DNA from: Kondoa malvinella
Lineage: Eukaryota; Basidiomycota; Agaricostilbomycetes; Agaricostilbales; Kondoaceae
Assembly: GCA_039545315.1 (NCBI GenBank)
Contig: BCIM01000002.1
Coordinates: 2,978,128 to 3,042,127, forward strand
Length of the DNA: 64,000 nucleotides
Direction of reading: 5' to 3'
A program made the position numbers and the translations under genes. Positions 10,965-22,247 of this stretch are shown here, in pieces; the first letter of the stretch is position 1; every line of letters starts with the position of its first letter. Below the pieces are notes generated by a model. The model saw nothing but the letters and a program-made list of their open reading frames with translations, did not search any database and was not told where the DNA came from.

Positions 10965-11691
10965 ATTGCCATCAGCCGTCCGATGTTGCATAGCGTCAAG
11001 TTGTGCTTGCCCTTGCAATCAATCCATCCCCATCAAGATACTCTTTTCCGCTGATGAATCTCTCTTCGGGTTCTGCTGGGCATTGTGTGTGATGGTGTCG
11101 TGCATCGATCTGCTTGTCTCTTGGATCTTCTTTTCTATTGCTTTGTGGATGCGGCGCAGAAGTGAAGCCGGGATTCAAGAGCTTGGCGAACTCTGGCTCG
11201 CTATGGTGGAATGGTTCTTTTTCCAATTGGCGACCTATATGGCCTTCGGCGCGCCAGTATGCGCGGCGGCGTATTGGAGAACGCGTAATGTGAGTGTATC
11301 CTGTGGGTCCACCTTGCTTTAGTGACAGAGAATACAGGGACATCTCGACGCATTGTATCCTGTCGTCTATCACACTGTCGCTTCTCTTTGTTTTCTTATA
11401 CCGATGAACATCTGGGTGTTGGTCGATTCCCATCCGGCTGGCTTCAACTTTGGAGTAACTCCTCTCATCCATCGCCTGATGTACGACGCTTCAACGCAAA
11501 ACTACCGCGACGTCTCTATTTTCAAGACCTACTACTATCGCGTACAGCGCGACAGCTTTTTGAGCATGTGCCTCTGGGTGGTCTGGGCTGCTGGGGTGTA
11601 CGTGATGTACTGGCGGATAGAAGGGTGGATTGGATGTGTTCGCTGTGTGCAAAGGAAGAAAGAGCAGATGATGGAGGCAAAACGCGGATGA
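10948..11691 (+). CDS. Four-helix membrane protein of unknown function
   Basis: Two exons joined over an intron of about 48 bases (near 11290-11337) give about 230 residues with four hydrophobic helices: FGFCWALCVMVSCIDLLVSW, EWFFFQLATYMAFGAPVCAA, VVYHTVASLCFLIPMNIWVL and LSMCLWVVWAAGVYVMYW. A basic tail (VQRKKEQMMEAKRG) follows the last helix and ends in TGA at 11689-11691. The start is uncertain: an open frame extends upstream of the ATG at 10948 to an acceptor at about 10887, so a further 5' exon is possible. I do not recognise the family. Confidence 0.6.
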
Positions 11692-11958
11692 CTCAAGCTT
11701 CGCTAGCAAAAGTGAGCTCTTGTCGTGTGTGCTATTCGGGATGAGCTCAGTCATGCCAGCTATGCTCTATGCTCACTGGACCATGTATACTCACTTGGCT
11801 CCCTGGTTACTCGGCTCGGGGAGCGGAATTTTACTACTGTTAGAGCTATTCGGCGCACTGGCAGAAGGGAAAGACTGTGTTCTTGCTCTAGATATACTAG
11901 CCTGCTTGACCCGTTCTGCCCTCGTCATCAAATCCCGGCGTCTGCTTGATCTGCAACC

Positions 11959-14046
11959 ATGTCGAACAGTAAATACACTTCAGTGTACAACTTGCTCGAC
12001 GTGCAAGGCTCAGGCGAAGAGTCTGACGACTCGCAATCTCAGCCAGATGTAGAAACTTCAAACACTTTGAGCCCCGAAGCGCCTTTGTCGAAAAAGCAGC
12101 GAGCCAGACGAAGGGCTCAAGAGCGCAAAGCTTCAAAAGCCCTGACTCCCAAAACTTCTACATCAGATCTGAAAAAGGGCAACGGCAAGCTCAATGACAA
12201 CTCGTCCAAGTCGGCGCTGCAAACGCAACCCGCCAAAAATGACACGCCTCCGCTTCAAGAGCGTGCTGAATCCGCTGTAGTTGCTGCTGTGGATGAGCCA
12301 GTACAGGCCATAACACCTCAAGTCGAAGTTCCCGCTGTTTCAATCTCGCAAAGTGAACCTGAAGCGAAATCCGTCAATGGCATAGAAACGCCTGATATGA
12401 CAAGGACTACTTCTCGCAGTGCTGAAGGATCTATTATTGAACAACTCACAGAGGCAGACGAGGATGAGGAGGCTGAGGACAGCAGCAGTAGCGAGGATGA
12501 GTCGGATGATGTCGACAAAGTGCATGAGGGAGAGGCGGAGGCTGAAGCTGAAGTAGGCAAGCGAGAAGCCGATACTTCCAAAGTCGAGAATGTCAATGCT
12601 CTACCGCACGGCGCCGATCATGCCGCTTCAACAAAATACAAGGCCATCATCACTCGCACCACATGGACCTTCGCCATGTTCTTTGGCTTTGTCGCCATTA
12701 TGCTCATGGGCCATATGTATATCATCATTGGTGTACTCTTTCTTCAAGCTACCGTATTCCGTGAATTGGTCGGACTATTCGATGCGGGTTGGCGATCAAT
12801 GACTAGGCAGCCAGCAAAGAAGTCCAGCGGTCGAAGAGAACAAGAAAAGGATACCTATAGCAAGACGCTCAGCTGGTACTTCTTTGCCGCTTCGAATTAC
12901 TTCCTGTACGGCGAATCTATAATCTACTATTTCAAGGTAAGCTGCCCTGTTTGTGCAATCGTCCATGTCTAAGTCTGGCATAGCATATTGTCCTCGTCGA
13001 CACATACTTCCTTGGCTTTGCGAAGCATCATCGTTTCCTGTCCTTTATGCTATGGACGCTTGGCTTTGTCGCTTTCGTCACTACTCTACAACGCGAGACA
13101 CTCGCCCGTCAATTCAGTCTCTTCTGCTGGATCCACATGAGCTTGCTTTTGATTGTCTTCTCGAGGTAAGCATCCACGTGTGCAGCTCAGGCCGTTTCCG
13201 ACCAATTGAACAGTCACTTTATGGTCAATAACATCCTTGAAGGCCTAATCTGGTTCTTTGTGCCGGCTTGTCTGGTCATCTGCAACGATATCTGGGCATA
13301 CATATGTGGTCAGCTATTATCCGCGATCGTGTTAATAGTGTTCTGACTCTGCATGTCTCCAGGAATGCTGTTCGGCAAGCATCAACTGATCAAGCTCAGT
13401 CCAAAGAAAACTGTCGAAGGCTTTGTCGGCGCCTTGTTCATGACCATCGCCTTTGGCTACTGCGTGCGTTGAGCTGTTCTGCTATCCGGCCTAAGCTGAT
13501 TCAGTCCCTGCTCATCTGCAGTGGGCGACTCTATTCATGCGATTCGACTATATGATCTGCCCCTGCAGAGATCTGGCAACTTCAGCCTTCTCTGACATTA
13601 CATGCGACCCAAATCCAGCTTTCCTTTGGCGCGAAGTCGAGCTTCCATCTTGGATCCCGGGAGAACCTCACGTCTTCCACTGGGCACCATTCCAGCTACA
13701 TACCATCGTCATGGCGATCTTTGCCAGTCTCGTTGCACCTTTCGGCGGATTCTTCGCTTCCGGCTTCAAGAGGGCTTTCGGTATCAAAGACTTTGGAGAT
13801 CTAGTACCAGGACACGGTGGAATGACAGACCGAATGGATTGCCAGTCAGTACTCTTTCGTTCTACCAGGACCTTCTAAACAAAAGACAGATTCCTCATGG
13901 GTGTCTTTGCCTATTTCTACTACACCAGCTTGGTCCGAATCGATGCTGTCACTGTAGCTGGCTTGATGGATACGATAGTCAATCATTTGTCGAGAGAAGA
14001 TCAGCACGTCTTGCTTAGAGAGTTGAAGGGGTATTTATCAGCGTAG
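11959..14046 (+). CDS. CDS1: Phosphatidate cytidylyltransferase (CDP-diacylglycerol synthase)
   Basis: Makes CDP-diacylglycerol from phosphatidic acid and CTP in the ER membrane, the branch point to phosphatidylinositol, phosphatidylserine and cardiolipin. Six exons (11959-12936, 12984-13165, 13214-13308, 13363-13463, 13522-13844, 13890-14046) give 611 residues. Residues 1-225 are hydrophilic, with an acidic run ([17 protein letters not shown]), and are much longer than the N-terminus of yeast Cds1. After that come several transmembrane helices, the conserved [12 protein letters not shown], and the family signature [20 protein letters not shown] followed by DRMD near the C-terminus, which holds the metal-binding Asp residues. 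All catalytic motifs look intact. Confidence 0.95.
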
Positions 14047-14620
14047 AGTATAGCCGGTATCAAGCGCAAAAGAATGCATGCTTTATGCTCGTATGGCTAT
14101 GCTGCTGCTGCTGCTTGCTCGCTTTGAGTTGTTTTGTTTTGCGCGAGTGTCATCAGTTGAATTTTGAAGGCGGAAGTGCACTTGCTTCTGACCACCAAAC
14201 TCCCGTGCGCATACAATACACTCGCTAATGTACTCGCTCTTTCTTTGTGCCTGTAACATCTCTACACCGTCATGAAGGTCCCTTGCCCGTCAGCCTAGTA
14301 TTGCAGCGACCGCACTGTTTGACTGTTTGAAGTGGCAAGCAACACTCACAGATCTTAGTCTGGCTTCGCAGTCCGCTTGCTCTGATTAGCTGCTCTGTTG
14401 TTCTGCGTCGCATGCACTCTCTCCTGCCGTTCCCCTCTGCCATCTTGTCAACGCAGCCTAGCTACGTAGGCTGCTGACGTGATGCGGACCGCCGAAGCCT
14501 TCCGAGCACTTTGTTTGTTTTGATCTGTCCAATTTGAAGGTGGTGCTCCCTCTCGGTCCACGACTTACAAGACTTCAGAAACACAAGACGCTGTCTCGAC
14601 GACCTGGACTACATCTCAAG
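14047..14620 (+). other. Intergenic region
   Basis: 574 bases between CDS1 and the next gene. Contains a short gctgctgctgctgctt run near 14101 and no credible open frame. It probably holds the promoter of the gene starting at 14621. Confidence 0.4.
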
Positions 14621-16018
14621 ATGGCAATTGCAGTCAGAGAACTTTCTCTCGATGAGCTCAAGGATATCATGCACCTACCTGCACCTGAAGAACAGAGCTA
14701 TCTGCTGTTTGCCGACTTCTCAGCTGAACCTTTCCGCAAACCTGGCATGCAATGTTTCTGCTGCGACTTCGAGTTTGCGAATGACCAGGTCGTCCGAAGT
14801 CACCTGTGCTCTGCTGGACAGCAAAGCGGACGCAACTGCAGAGATCAGACAGCAAGTCAGAGCCGGCTCAAGATCAAGAGCAGCAGATCCTACGTTGACG
14901 CTCTTACTGTCTGCAACGGGATTCTCGATCATCCTGCCGCAGAGCAAAATGGTTGGTTCAACGTATTGCGAATGGCTGTGTATGTCCCTGTCTTCCGATT
15001 TGGCCAGTAAAGTGCTTGATGACCTCTCGCTAGGAACGACGCAGAGTTGGCTGTCATCGAGCGAACTCTTTCGACAAGTATAGTGAACACGCAAGAGACC
15101 CGCAACCTGTTCGAACACTAAAACGTGTTGATGTGAGCTGCTCTACAAACAGACAATCTCCACGACACTGATGATGACCCAGTACTTCGAAAGTGATGAT
15201 TCGGACGAAGAGGAGAGCTCCTCAGACAATGATAGCGGATATGCAGATCCATCATCGGATTCTGATAAGAAGAGATCAGGATCAACTTTGACGCAACGGC
15301 GGAGGGCGCAGGCACCCGCCAAAGAACTGGAGCGAGAACTTGCGCTGTCTGACCTTCGTACGGTCAGATGGACAAAGAGAGAAGAAGGGGACGGGCCGAT
15401 CTTGTCGGACAGGCTCGATCAACTCGTCTACACTTGTCCAGAGACACAGAGGCATTACACGCGAGAGTCAGAATCAGCTGGGTCCGAAAGTAATACTGGC
15501 ACCAATACGCAAGGTACGTATGCAATTGGTGCTGACAGTAACAGTCTATCCGAACCTTCTTCAACAAGCGCAAACCGGGACTAGACGATGCGACATGGGA
15601 AGCTTTGGCTGCATCACATATCGCTTCACCGGCAGAGCTCTTTCAGCTTGAAGACAAAGCCACCTTCGACGCCTTGCTCAGAGAGTTAGCAACAATACCT
15701 GTCTTTCTTCGCTTCCGTCTGACTTCTGCGGTCAGCAATGCTGATCTTGACAAGTGAAGTAGGGTGAAATGCATGTAGACGGTGAACGAGCTCAGCAAAG
15801 ACGAGTGTACCCTGTTATTCGATTTCACATTAGAGCCAATATGTCTGTCCGCTGATTTCCGTATATGTCTCCGCTTACAATCAAGCAACCTTTTAAGCAA
15901 CTCTTTTCGCTGTTCTTTGCGTATTGAGGTAGTATTGATCTGGTACCACCCTCAGTACGACATACGAGAAGCGCTGGGTACATACATCGGACGACAGCGG
16001 CGATCAGGACTAGAATGA
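14621..16018 (+). CDS. Unknown protein with an acidic Ser-rich centre
   Basis: Start ATG at 14621 (MAIAVRELSLDELKDIMHLP). Probable introns lie near 14757-14802, around 15000-15200 and at 15524-15553, with a 48-base one ending at 15780 (acceptor gtag before ACGGTGAACGAG). Readable blocks in order: a helical N-terminus; ADATAEIRQQVRAGSRSRAA; LAVIERTLSTSIVNTQETRN; an acidic low-complexity run (ESDDSDEEESSSDNDSG); SIRTFFNKRKPGLDDATWEA; TFDALLRELATIPVFLRFRL; ELSKDECTLLFDFTLEP; and the end YIGRQRRSGLE. The exons around 15.0-15.2 kb are guesses. I do not recognise the family. Coding status is supported by long frame continuity at both ends. Confidence 0.5.
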
Positions 16019-16069
16019 GGCCGTAATTTTTTGAGAAGCAGCGTTAGGAGATCACCTAATTGAATTATG

Positions 16070-16432
16070 ACTGCTCACGGGTGACAAAGTTCAGCACTGA
16101 GGAAACAAAAGCGGTCGCCAGCTGAATGACACTGCCAAAGATGGACATTAAGACATTGACAAGATTGTTGGCAACCGCGACGATGCTGGAGACTATTGAT
16201 GATCGATAGTTAACCACACCGCGTCCAGATGTATCCAAGGCAGGCTTGCCCTGTGTCAAATGACGTGTAAGTATCAACAGCTGGATTCAGTAGACCAGCG
16301 ACTGACAATGCTCGAGATAAGAGAGACAACGGTTGAGATGATTGACGATATTTCCTCTTTCGTGCTGGACGTTATGGATAGAAAGAAGAGAGGCTTTCCA
16401 GTGACGCAATTGTTCTGATAGCGGAGAAGGCC
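16070..16432 (-). repeat. Duplicated segment, copy 1, with a small amphipathic-protein reading frame
   Basis: About 360 bases closely matched by 20055-20410 in the same orientation; the last 55 bases (16378-16432) are identical in both. On the minus strand copy 1 reads a Ser/Ile/Val-rich peptide in two parts: SSIISTVVSLISSIVSR upstream, and after a probable intron SSIVSSIVAVANNLVNVLMS followed by IFGSVIQLATAFVSSVLNFV and THE stop at 16068-16070 (residues TREQS before it). This resembles small hydrophobic proteins common in basidiomycetes ('...IVSAIANVLMTIVGAI...'). The upstream ATG present in copy 2 is ATA here, so the start is unclear. It may be a decaying gene. Confidence 0.6.
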
Positions 16433-16938
16433 GAAAACTGCTTCTAATCAGCGACGGTGCTTTCCGCGTGGCACTTGGCTCTATTGTGACAAGTAGATTG
16501 CCAAGAGAAGAGCTTTGACTGCCATTCGACGATACTGCTGCTGTATGATGAGCTGAAAGCAAGAACATACATTCACAGCTGTCCCTTGGTGCTGCTGCAA
16601 GCTCTTTTAGCGGGAACTCTGACTTGCCTTGGTGATCATTCCGCTGGTCGTTGCTGACGTGACTCGAGTGAGATGAGCCAGACCAAAAGTAGATCTGCTC
16701 GAGTAGTTATCAGTTGGAGAGTCTTCTATACTTGCTATACATGAATGGCTTGGTCACCTTGGACTATTTCGCATCTGGAGGATGATTGTTTCATATTGAT
16801 CTAGAGATTATCTCGACTTGTGGCTTCACTGAATGACTTGCCTACGCCTGTTCGAATGCGCTTTGATCTGGGTGATCTCTTGACTCGACATCCTTTCTGA
16901 AAGATCTGCTGGTTACTAATTCGAGACTGGCGAATCCA

Positions 16939-17230
16939 TTATTGCGCAAAAGTCGACAGCGTCACTATTGTAAAGTTGTCGCCCCGACCTCGTATGTGCT
17001 GATTGCAGTTGAGCAACTGCTGCGGAAAGTTTTTGTAGTCACAAGTGAACATAGACCCTGGACGAAAAAGCGCCCAATGTACGATGTGGTTGACCCCAAA
17101 GTGATGAATAGAGATCGGCACCAGCGGTCAACATGAGGTGTGTTGACCGGAGATGCAACATAGGAGCATTTAGTGATCAGACTACAGCCAGTGAACAATG
17201 TGGAGATCCGCGCCATTCGGGCAAGGCAAC
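16939..17230 (-). pseudogene. Probable decayed relic of a GT43-like gene
   Basis: On the minus strand, 17100-17040 reads VNHIVHWALFRPGSMF, matching VNHLMHSALSYPDSLF of the GT43-like gene at 20499-21990. Nucleotides just upstream (tcaacacacctcatgttgac then cgctggtgcc) also resemble that gene (tcaacacctctcgatgcc, gctggtgcga). The intervening conserved block is deleted and stops occur in all frames. The relic is inverted relative to the decayed copy at 18525. The match is by eye over about 200 bases, so identity is likely but not proven. Confidence 0.45.
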
Positions 17231-18524
17231 AACAATCTCTTGTGGAGCAAAGCTTGCTGTTCTGAAGAAAGTTGTTCTCGGCTCATTTCTAGAGCTTTTA
17301 CAAGCAGTAGATCACGCTCTGGTTTTCATGGAAGAATGCGATAATTGTCTCGCGACAAATCACCGGCATTTAAGAGCAAATTGGAAAGGATGGAGAGGCA
17401 GATCAGCTCAAAAGACTATAGTCGCTCATAGGAAAGCAAGAGGCCTTGTTCGACAAGCTCAGGGGCTTCCTGTCCACAGTTCTTCTGTCGCATAGATAAG
17501 CAGAGGAGAGCTGGCTGCGCAGGAGCGAACGAAGCGAAGCGTAGTAGTTTGGTGCCTTTGCCGTTCCCAGCACTGTAGAGTCGGATTCTCAACGTCCATT
17601 TCAAAAGCAATTGAATCAGGGCGACCCAGCACGCTCTTCATTATTTTGTCAGCCATGACACAAGCTGCAAAATCACGATGCAAGGATGCATTTGGGCAGA
17701 TTTCGGAACAACCTTTACAGCTTTATCATAGACGTCCATCACTGCAACGCTCAAATCGTCAAGGATGCCACCACTAGAGTCGAGCAAAAAAAAAAAAAAA
17801 AGGCGCGGTACCAGGACAGCGCTGCCGGCGAAACGACGCAATCTTGTATAGCTCGACCAAGGCATCACCGTTGTAACACTTTCAAGACTAGCTGAAACCA
17901 GCTGTTGGTGGCGTGGCGCTCATTCGCTCGAAAGAAGGCCTGGGCAGTGGCCTACATCGACTTCCCAGGTTAGCAGGGTTATTTGGCATTATCAGGGCCG
18001 CGGCGAGACATGACGGATCCCCTACTACTACTATGTCTTATCTATCCAGTCTATCGGATGCCGATGCTCTCTGGTGCGCAAAACTACCGTCATATCAGGC
18101 GCGGATCAGTGGCAGAGGCAGAGCAGGCTCGTTCGCAAAGGAAGACTTTCAAAGCGGGCAAGCCGCAAGCCATACTTTCGGCTCAAGACTGACTTGCGTG
18201 TCTCGCCCTTGATGATCAATCAACAAGGCGGCCCACGCATAATCGAGGTCAACCAGCAGATGTCTTCCCGCAAGACTTCCCCATTTCTGTGCTACAACCT
18301 CTTTCGGGAAACGTGCATCAAAGTTGCTCGACTCGATTTGCGCTTTGCAAAGCCAGATGCTTTTCCTGGGCAAGTCAAGCAAGGCGAGCGGTTGTATATG
18401 GCTGGTGTTCAGCTTCCTGTTCGGATGGTTTGTTTTTCATTGGCGATCGCGATGGGGTATGCCTGAAGCAGGTGAGATACGTTAGAAGCTAGAGGAAGAC
18501 GGTCGACTTATTACCTGGTATTAG
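17231..18524 (+). other. Gene-poor accessory spacer
   Basis: No credible gene. It contains a 16-base A run at 17786-17801, as a retroposed poly(A) tail would leave, and several 70-130 codon frames with no family resemblance. Around 18398-18466 a frame reads a hydrophobic start (MAGVQLPVRMVCFSLAIAMG) that may be the lost membrane-anchor exon of the following GT43-like pseudogene; no GT-AG intron I tried joins it in frame. Confidence 0.4.
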
Positions 18525-19900
18525 CTACATGTATCGCGCAAGAGCCAGAATTGACGACTGAAGAACTTGGCTCCGTTTGTCGAAATTGTACTTGTCGTGA
18601 TGGCAGTTACCTTACATCAAAAGACTTCGCCATTAAACCACTTCAAACTCTGAAAAACTCTATGGAAGAAAGACCGCTCAACAGAGCAGAAGCGACTCAG
18701 GTCGCCCGGACGCTCTATCATCGCATTGTGATCGACGCTCTCTTGCAACCCATATTCACCCCGCCCAACGTTGCGGTCAAGTTGTTCAATCGCGCTTTGT
18801 CGTGTCCCGATAGAATATATTCCTACAGTCTAGAGGGTTTGAAGCCTTCCATACCGACATTGTATCTCTTTACTCGAAGCGGACCAGGCGGAAGACTGGG
18901 CGATAAGAGAGGGAAATACTTCGACCGGCATATCGAATCTCTACACGACTACCGAACTCTAGTGGACCAGCATGGCTACATTGATGGAGTATCTGGACAA
19001 GGGCGACAAGTACTTTGGCTGGTCATAGATGATGATAGCAAGATTGACGACGAGCTGCGGCAGAATCTGCTAGATAGCGGAATACAACATTTGTATCTCG
19101 CCTGCGGGCCAACTAAGTGAGCATCAGCAACAAAATCGATTATCAAGCTGAATGTTCTATCTAGGAAGTGGGGCCTAGCGCAATGGAATCTCGCATTAAA
19201 ATGTGTGGAAGTTCTCACCCAATTTTTCGGACATGGGCCCGTTGTGTCAGTCGACGACGACTCCAAAGTCCTACCGCAGCTGTATTATCGCCTTTGGATG
19301 CTAAAAAGACTCAGTGAGCTTATCGTTTATACTTTATTGACTATCTTGACTTGGAGAGTGCTAGTGCTTTGGGAAATGGGCAATCTCCGCACGCAAGACG
19401 GATGGTATGTGAAATCATATCTCTCGCCGATGTCTCCTGACACACTACTACGTCCTTAGGTGGGAAGGACCAAGGTTCGAGAATGGCAAGATTGTCAAAT
19501 GGACCAACTCCTGGAATTTCCACGAAAGAATCTTTCCCATCGACATGGGTGCTTTTGCCATCAATTCGTCTTTGCTCGGAACAGTGATCAAGGGTCCGAA
19601 ATACATACCTTTCGAGGAGATGGGTCAGGAGTCCGAATTGTGTGTGCGATTGTTGTATGACGACACATTGTTGCTGAAACGTTAGCATTACTACCAGCTT
19701 GGAGCAGGTCACGAAGTCGTGGGACGATATAGAACCGATTTGTGAGAACACGATAGAGGAAAACTGTCGCTTTGTAAGTCTCTCCTTGCCTCAAAAGTCC
19801 CCAGCGCGAGCTGAAGTAATTAAAGACTTGACATAACCATTACTTCCCAGAAGATCATCTGTCGGATTCCTACAATCCGGAAGGCGTTAATCACGACTGA
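18525..19900 (+). pseudogene. GT43-like glycosyltransferase, copy A, with nonsense mutation
   Basis: Reads the whole luminal part of the family: LGSVCRNCTCRDGSY, LYHRIVIDALLQPIF, RALSCPDRIYSYSLEGL, then the GT43-like domain from PTLYLFTR through VLWLVIDDD, LAQWNLALKC, the DxD-type SVDDDSKVLP, WEGPRFENGKIVKW, IDMGAFAINS and WDDIEPICEN. In the last exon the conserved Trp codon is TGA (19829-19831): the copies with TWHN or AWHN here show it should be TGG. The lost tail includes the His that contacts UDP in animal GT43 enzymes. The 5' membrane-anchor exon also cannot be joined in frame. Both faults suggest a dying copy; translation to 19831 is still possible. Confidence 0.75.
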
Positions 19901-20054
19901 GATAGGTCCTTTATGCTTCTTTGAGACGTGTATATGCTAGGGGATGAGCAGGAGCGATCGATCGCAGGAAGTCAGCTTTCTGGCATTCGACGCGTCAGTG
20001 AGTGAAGTAGGGTGAATCGGGAGCTGTTTCGAGCATCTTGTACAATATTATTTA

Positions 20055-20410
20055 TGCACTACTCGCGGGTGACGAAATCCAGCACTGAAGACACAAAAGT
20101 ATAGTCTCCAGCTGAATGAGGCTGCCAAAGATGGACATGAAGACATGAGCAAAATTGTTGGCAACCGCGACGATGCTGGAGACTATTGACGATTGACCAC
20201 ACCCAGCTGTACATAATGAAGGCATCCCCTGTGTCAGATGATGTGTAAGTTTCAACAGCTGGATTCAGTGGACAAGCGACTAACAAAGTTCGAGATAAGA
20301 GAAACAACGGATGATATGATTGACGACATTTTCTCTCTCGTGCTGGACGTTATGAATAGAAAGAAGAGAGGCTTTCCAGTGACGCAATTGTTCTGATAGC
20401 GGAGAAGGCC
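20055..20410 (-). repeat. Duplicated segment, copy 2, with a small amphipathic-protein reading frame
   Basis: Partner of 16070-16432. Here an ATG is present on the minus strand (MSSIISSVVSLISNFVSRLS), followed by a second block SSIVSSIVAVANNFAHVFMS. A two-base length difference near 20095-20105 shifts the end out of the frame used by copy 1, so one of the two is frameshifted. The segment lies between GT43-like copies A and B, just past the 3' end of copy B. Confidence 0.6.
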
Positions 20411-20498
20411 TGCTTCTGATGTGTTCTTGAATCCAGCCGAGCACGTGGCATCTGTCTCTGCTGCAATTTGACTGACATCTTCGCCAGATCCCCAGCGC

Positions 20499-21990
20499 CT
20501 ATGGTTGCGACACCTTCCTATCAAACTTGTTGTACGGATCCTGCCGACCTAAAGTATGAGAAACCGGACAACGTAGAGGTTCGTTGACGAGACAGACCTC
20601 TATACCATCCTCAGGGAAATACTTGTTATGCCAGGTGAATTTGCAATTGTCTTCGATAGTATTGTCGCACAGAGGCTCTACGTCGTTTCTGGACTGTCTC
20701 ACTTGTTCGACGAATTCGGTCTCTTGGGCGCGTGCATCCTTTGGGACGTATTGAGGTCCTTTCAACTCGACTCCAACGACAGAGGTGTTGAGAGCGAATG
20801 CACCCAGGTCGATCGGAAAGGTTCGATCAGCGACATGTGCCGCAACTTCCCACTTGACAAGCTTTCCCTTCTCAAAGACTGGCCCTTCCCCTGTGACAAT
20901 TTTCAGCCAGTTCAAGTGCTGTACAAAGTGACTTACACCATCCGTTTTCCGTCTTGTAATTGCCCATCTGCCACATCATCACGACCTTTATCTGTTAGGT
21001 CTCGGCTTAAAGAGCAGCCGAGCATAAGACATGCCTATGCTGACCTTCCAGAGACGCAGATAAAGCTCAGGTAATACAAGCGAATCGTCGTCTACAGCAA
21101 CCGCTGGCCCGTCGCCCAAGACTTTGTGCAAGACCGATATACTTGTCCACGCGAGGTTCCACTGAGCTTTCCCGAAATGCCTATATACGTTTCAGCCTGG
21201 GTGGCAAACAGTGAAAGCCCGAATACCTAGTCGGTCCATGGGCAATGTAGATGTAGTTGATCTCGCTGGCTGCCAACAGTCGAGCCAATTCAGAATCCAA
21301 TGTCGGCCCGTCCTCAATGACAATCCACAACATCTGCCTCTGGCTTGCCGGCGTACCGTCCATGTGCGAGTGTTCCTCCACAAATTGCTGATATTCTCGA
21401 AACGAAGCGATATGGCGGTCAAAATATTTCGCCCGACGAGTGCCAAGTCTACCGCTAAGACCTGTTCGTGTGTAAGGATAGATTGTCGGCAGATTTGGCA
21501 CGAGCCCTCGAAGATTGAAAGCGAACAAGGAGTCTGGATAAGAAAGCGCCGAATGCATGAGGTGGTTGACTTCAGTAGCATTTGTAAAGATTGGCGCAAG
21601 CAGGTTGGCTATGACAATGCGATGAAAGAGCATCCTAGCAACCAAAGTCGCACCAGCGGCATCGAGAGGTGTTGATGGCATTGCTTGAATCGTTGCGAGG
21701 GAATCCACGACGAAATCTGACGAAGCGATGTAGCTGCCATTTTGACAAGAGCAGTTACCGCAGATCTGTCCGAGAGCTTCTGGACGCAGTGTTGCCCGCT
21801 TGTCTTCTACTAGAGCGAGTCCATGTGCTTCTTGCGGGAGACTTCCAACGGTACTGAAGGACGGGATGGAAAATCTGGTGGAGAAGTGAACCAGCAGTAA
21901 AGACCACAACGTCCACAGAAGGATCAGAGGAACCTTCTTCGAGATCTTCCGTGTCCAATCTGTTTGCTGGTGCTTGCTATTTCTTCCCAT
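20499..21990 (-). CDS. GT43-like glycosyltransferase, copy B (beta-1,3-glucuronosyltransferase family)
   Basis: Four exons (21990-21227, 21180-21045, 20991-20937, 20890-20499) give 448 residues. A type II Golgi layout is visible: short basic cytosolic tail (MGRNSKHQQTDWTRKISKK), one anchor helix (VPLILLWTLWSLLLVHF), a stem, then the luminal part. GT43 landmarks: PTIYPYTR, MLWIVIEDG, AQWNLAW, the metal-binding AVDDDSLVLPELY, WEGPVFEKGKLVKW, IDLGAFALN, ETEFVEQ (catalytic-base region), DVEPLCDNT and TWHNKYFPED. The C-terminus is about 35 residues longer than in copies C and D and different from them. The UDP-sugar donor (glucuronic acid in animals) is inferred, not shown. Divergent from copy C over a 257-base spacer. 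Confidence 0.8.
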
Positions 21991-22247
21991 CCTTTCCTGC
22001 ACACTCGGCGTATTGGTGAAGAGACGAGCATGGCCATTGACCGCCCCTACAGCACTGAGACAGCCATGTAAAGTAGAGTCATCCTAGCGTTTCGATTTCT
22101 CCGCTTGCCATGTCTCTGATCAAACTTTGTCCTGTGCCTTATCTATTGTTCTTGTGCCTGTCCGTACGATCGGCTCTGCCCACGGGATTGGCTGAATAAT
22201 GTTGACTTCTCCTCTTCTAGCTCCCTAGAGGGGCGGCCATATGCTCT

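Noticed and set aside
10996..11472. 158-codon minus-strand frame
   Set aside because: Shadow of the four-helix membrane gene; the plus strand has the hydrophobic periodicity and intron.
17786..17801. 16-base A run as evidence of a processed retrogene
   Set aside because: No intronless gene copy lies upstream of it; a simple homopolymer is enough to explain it.
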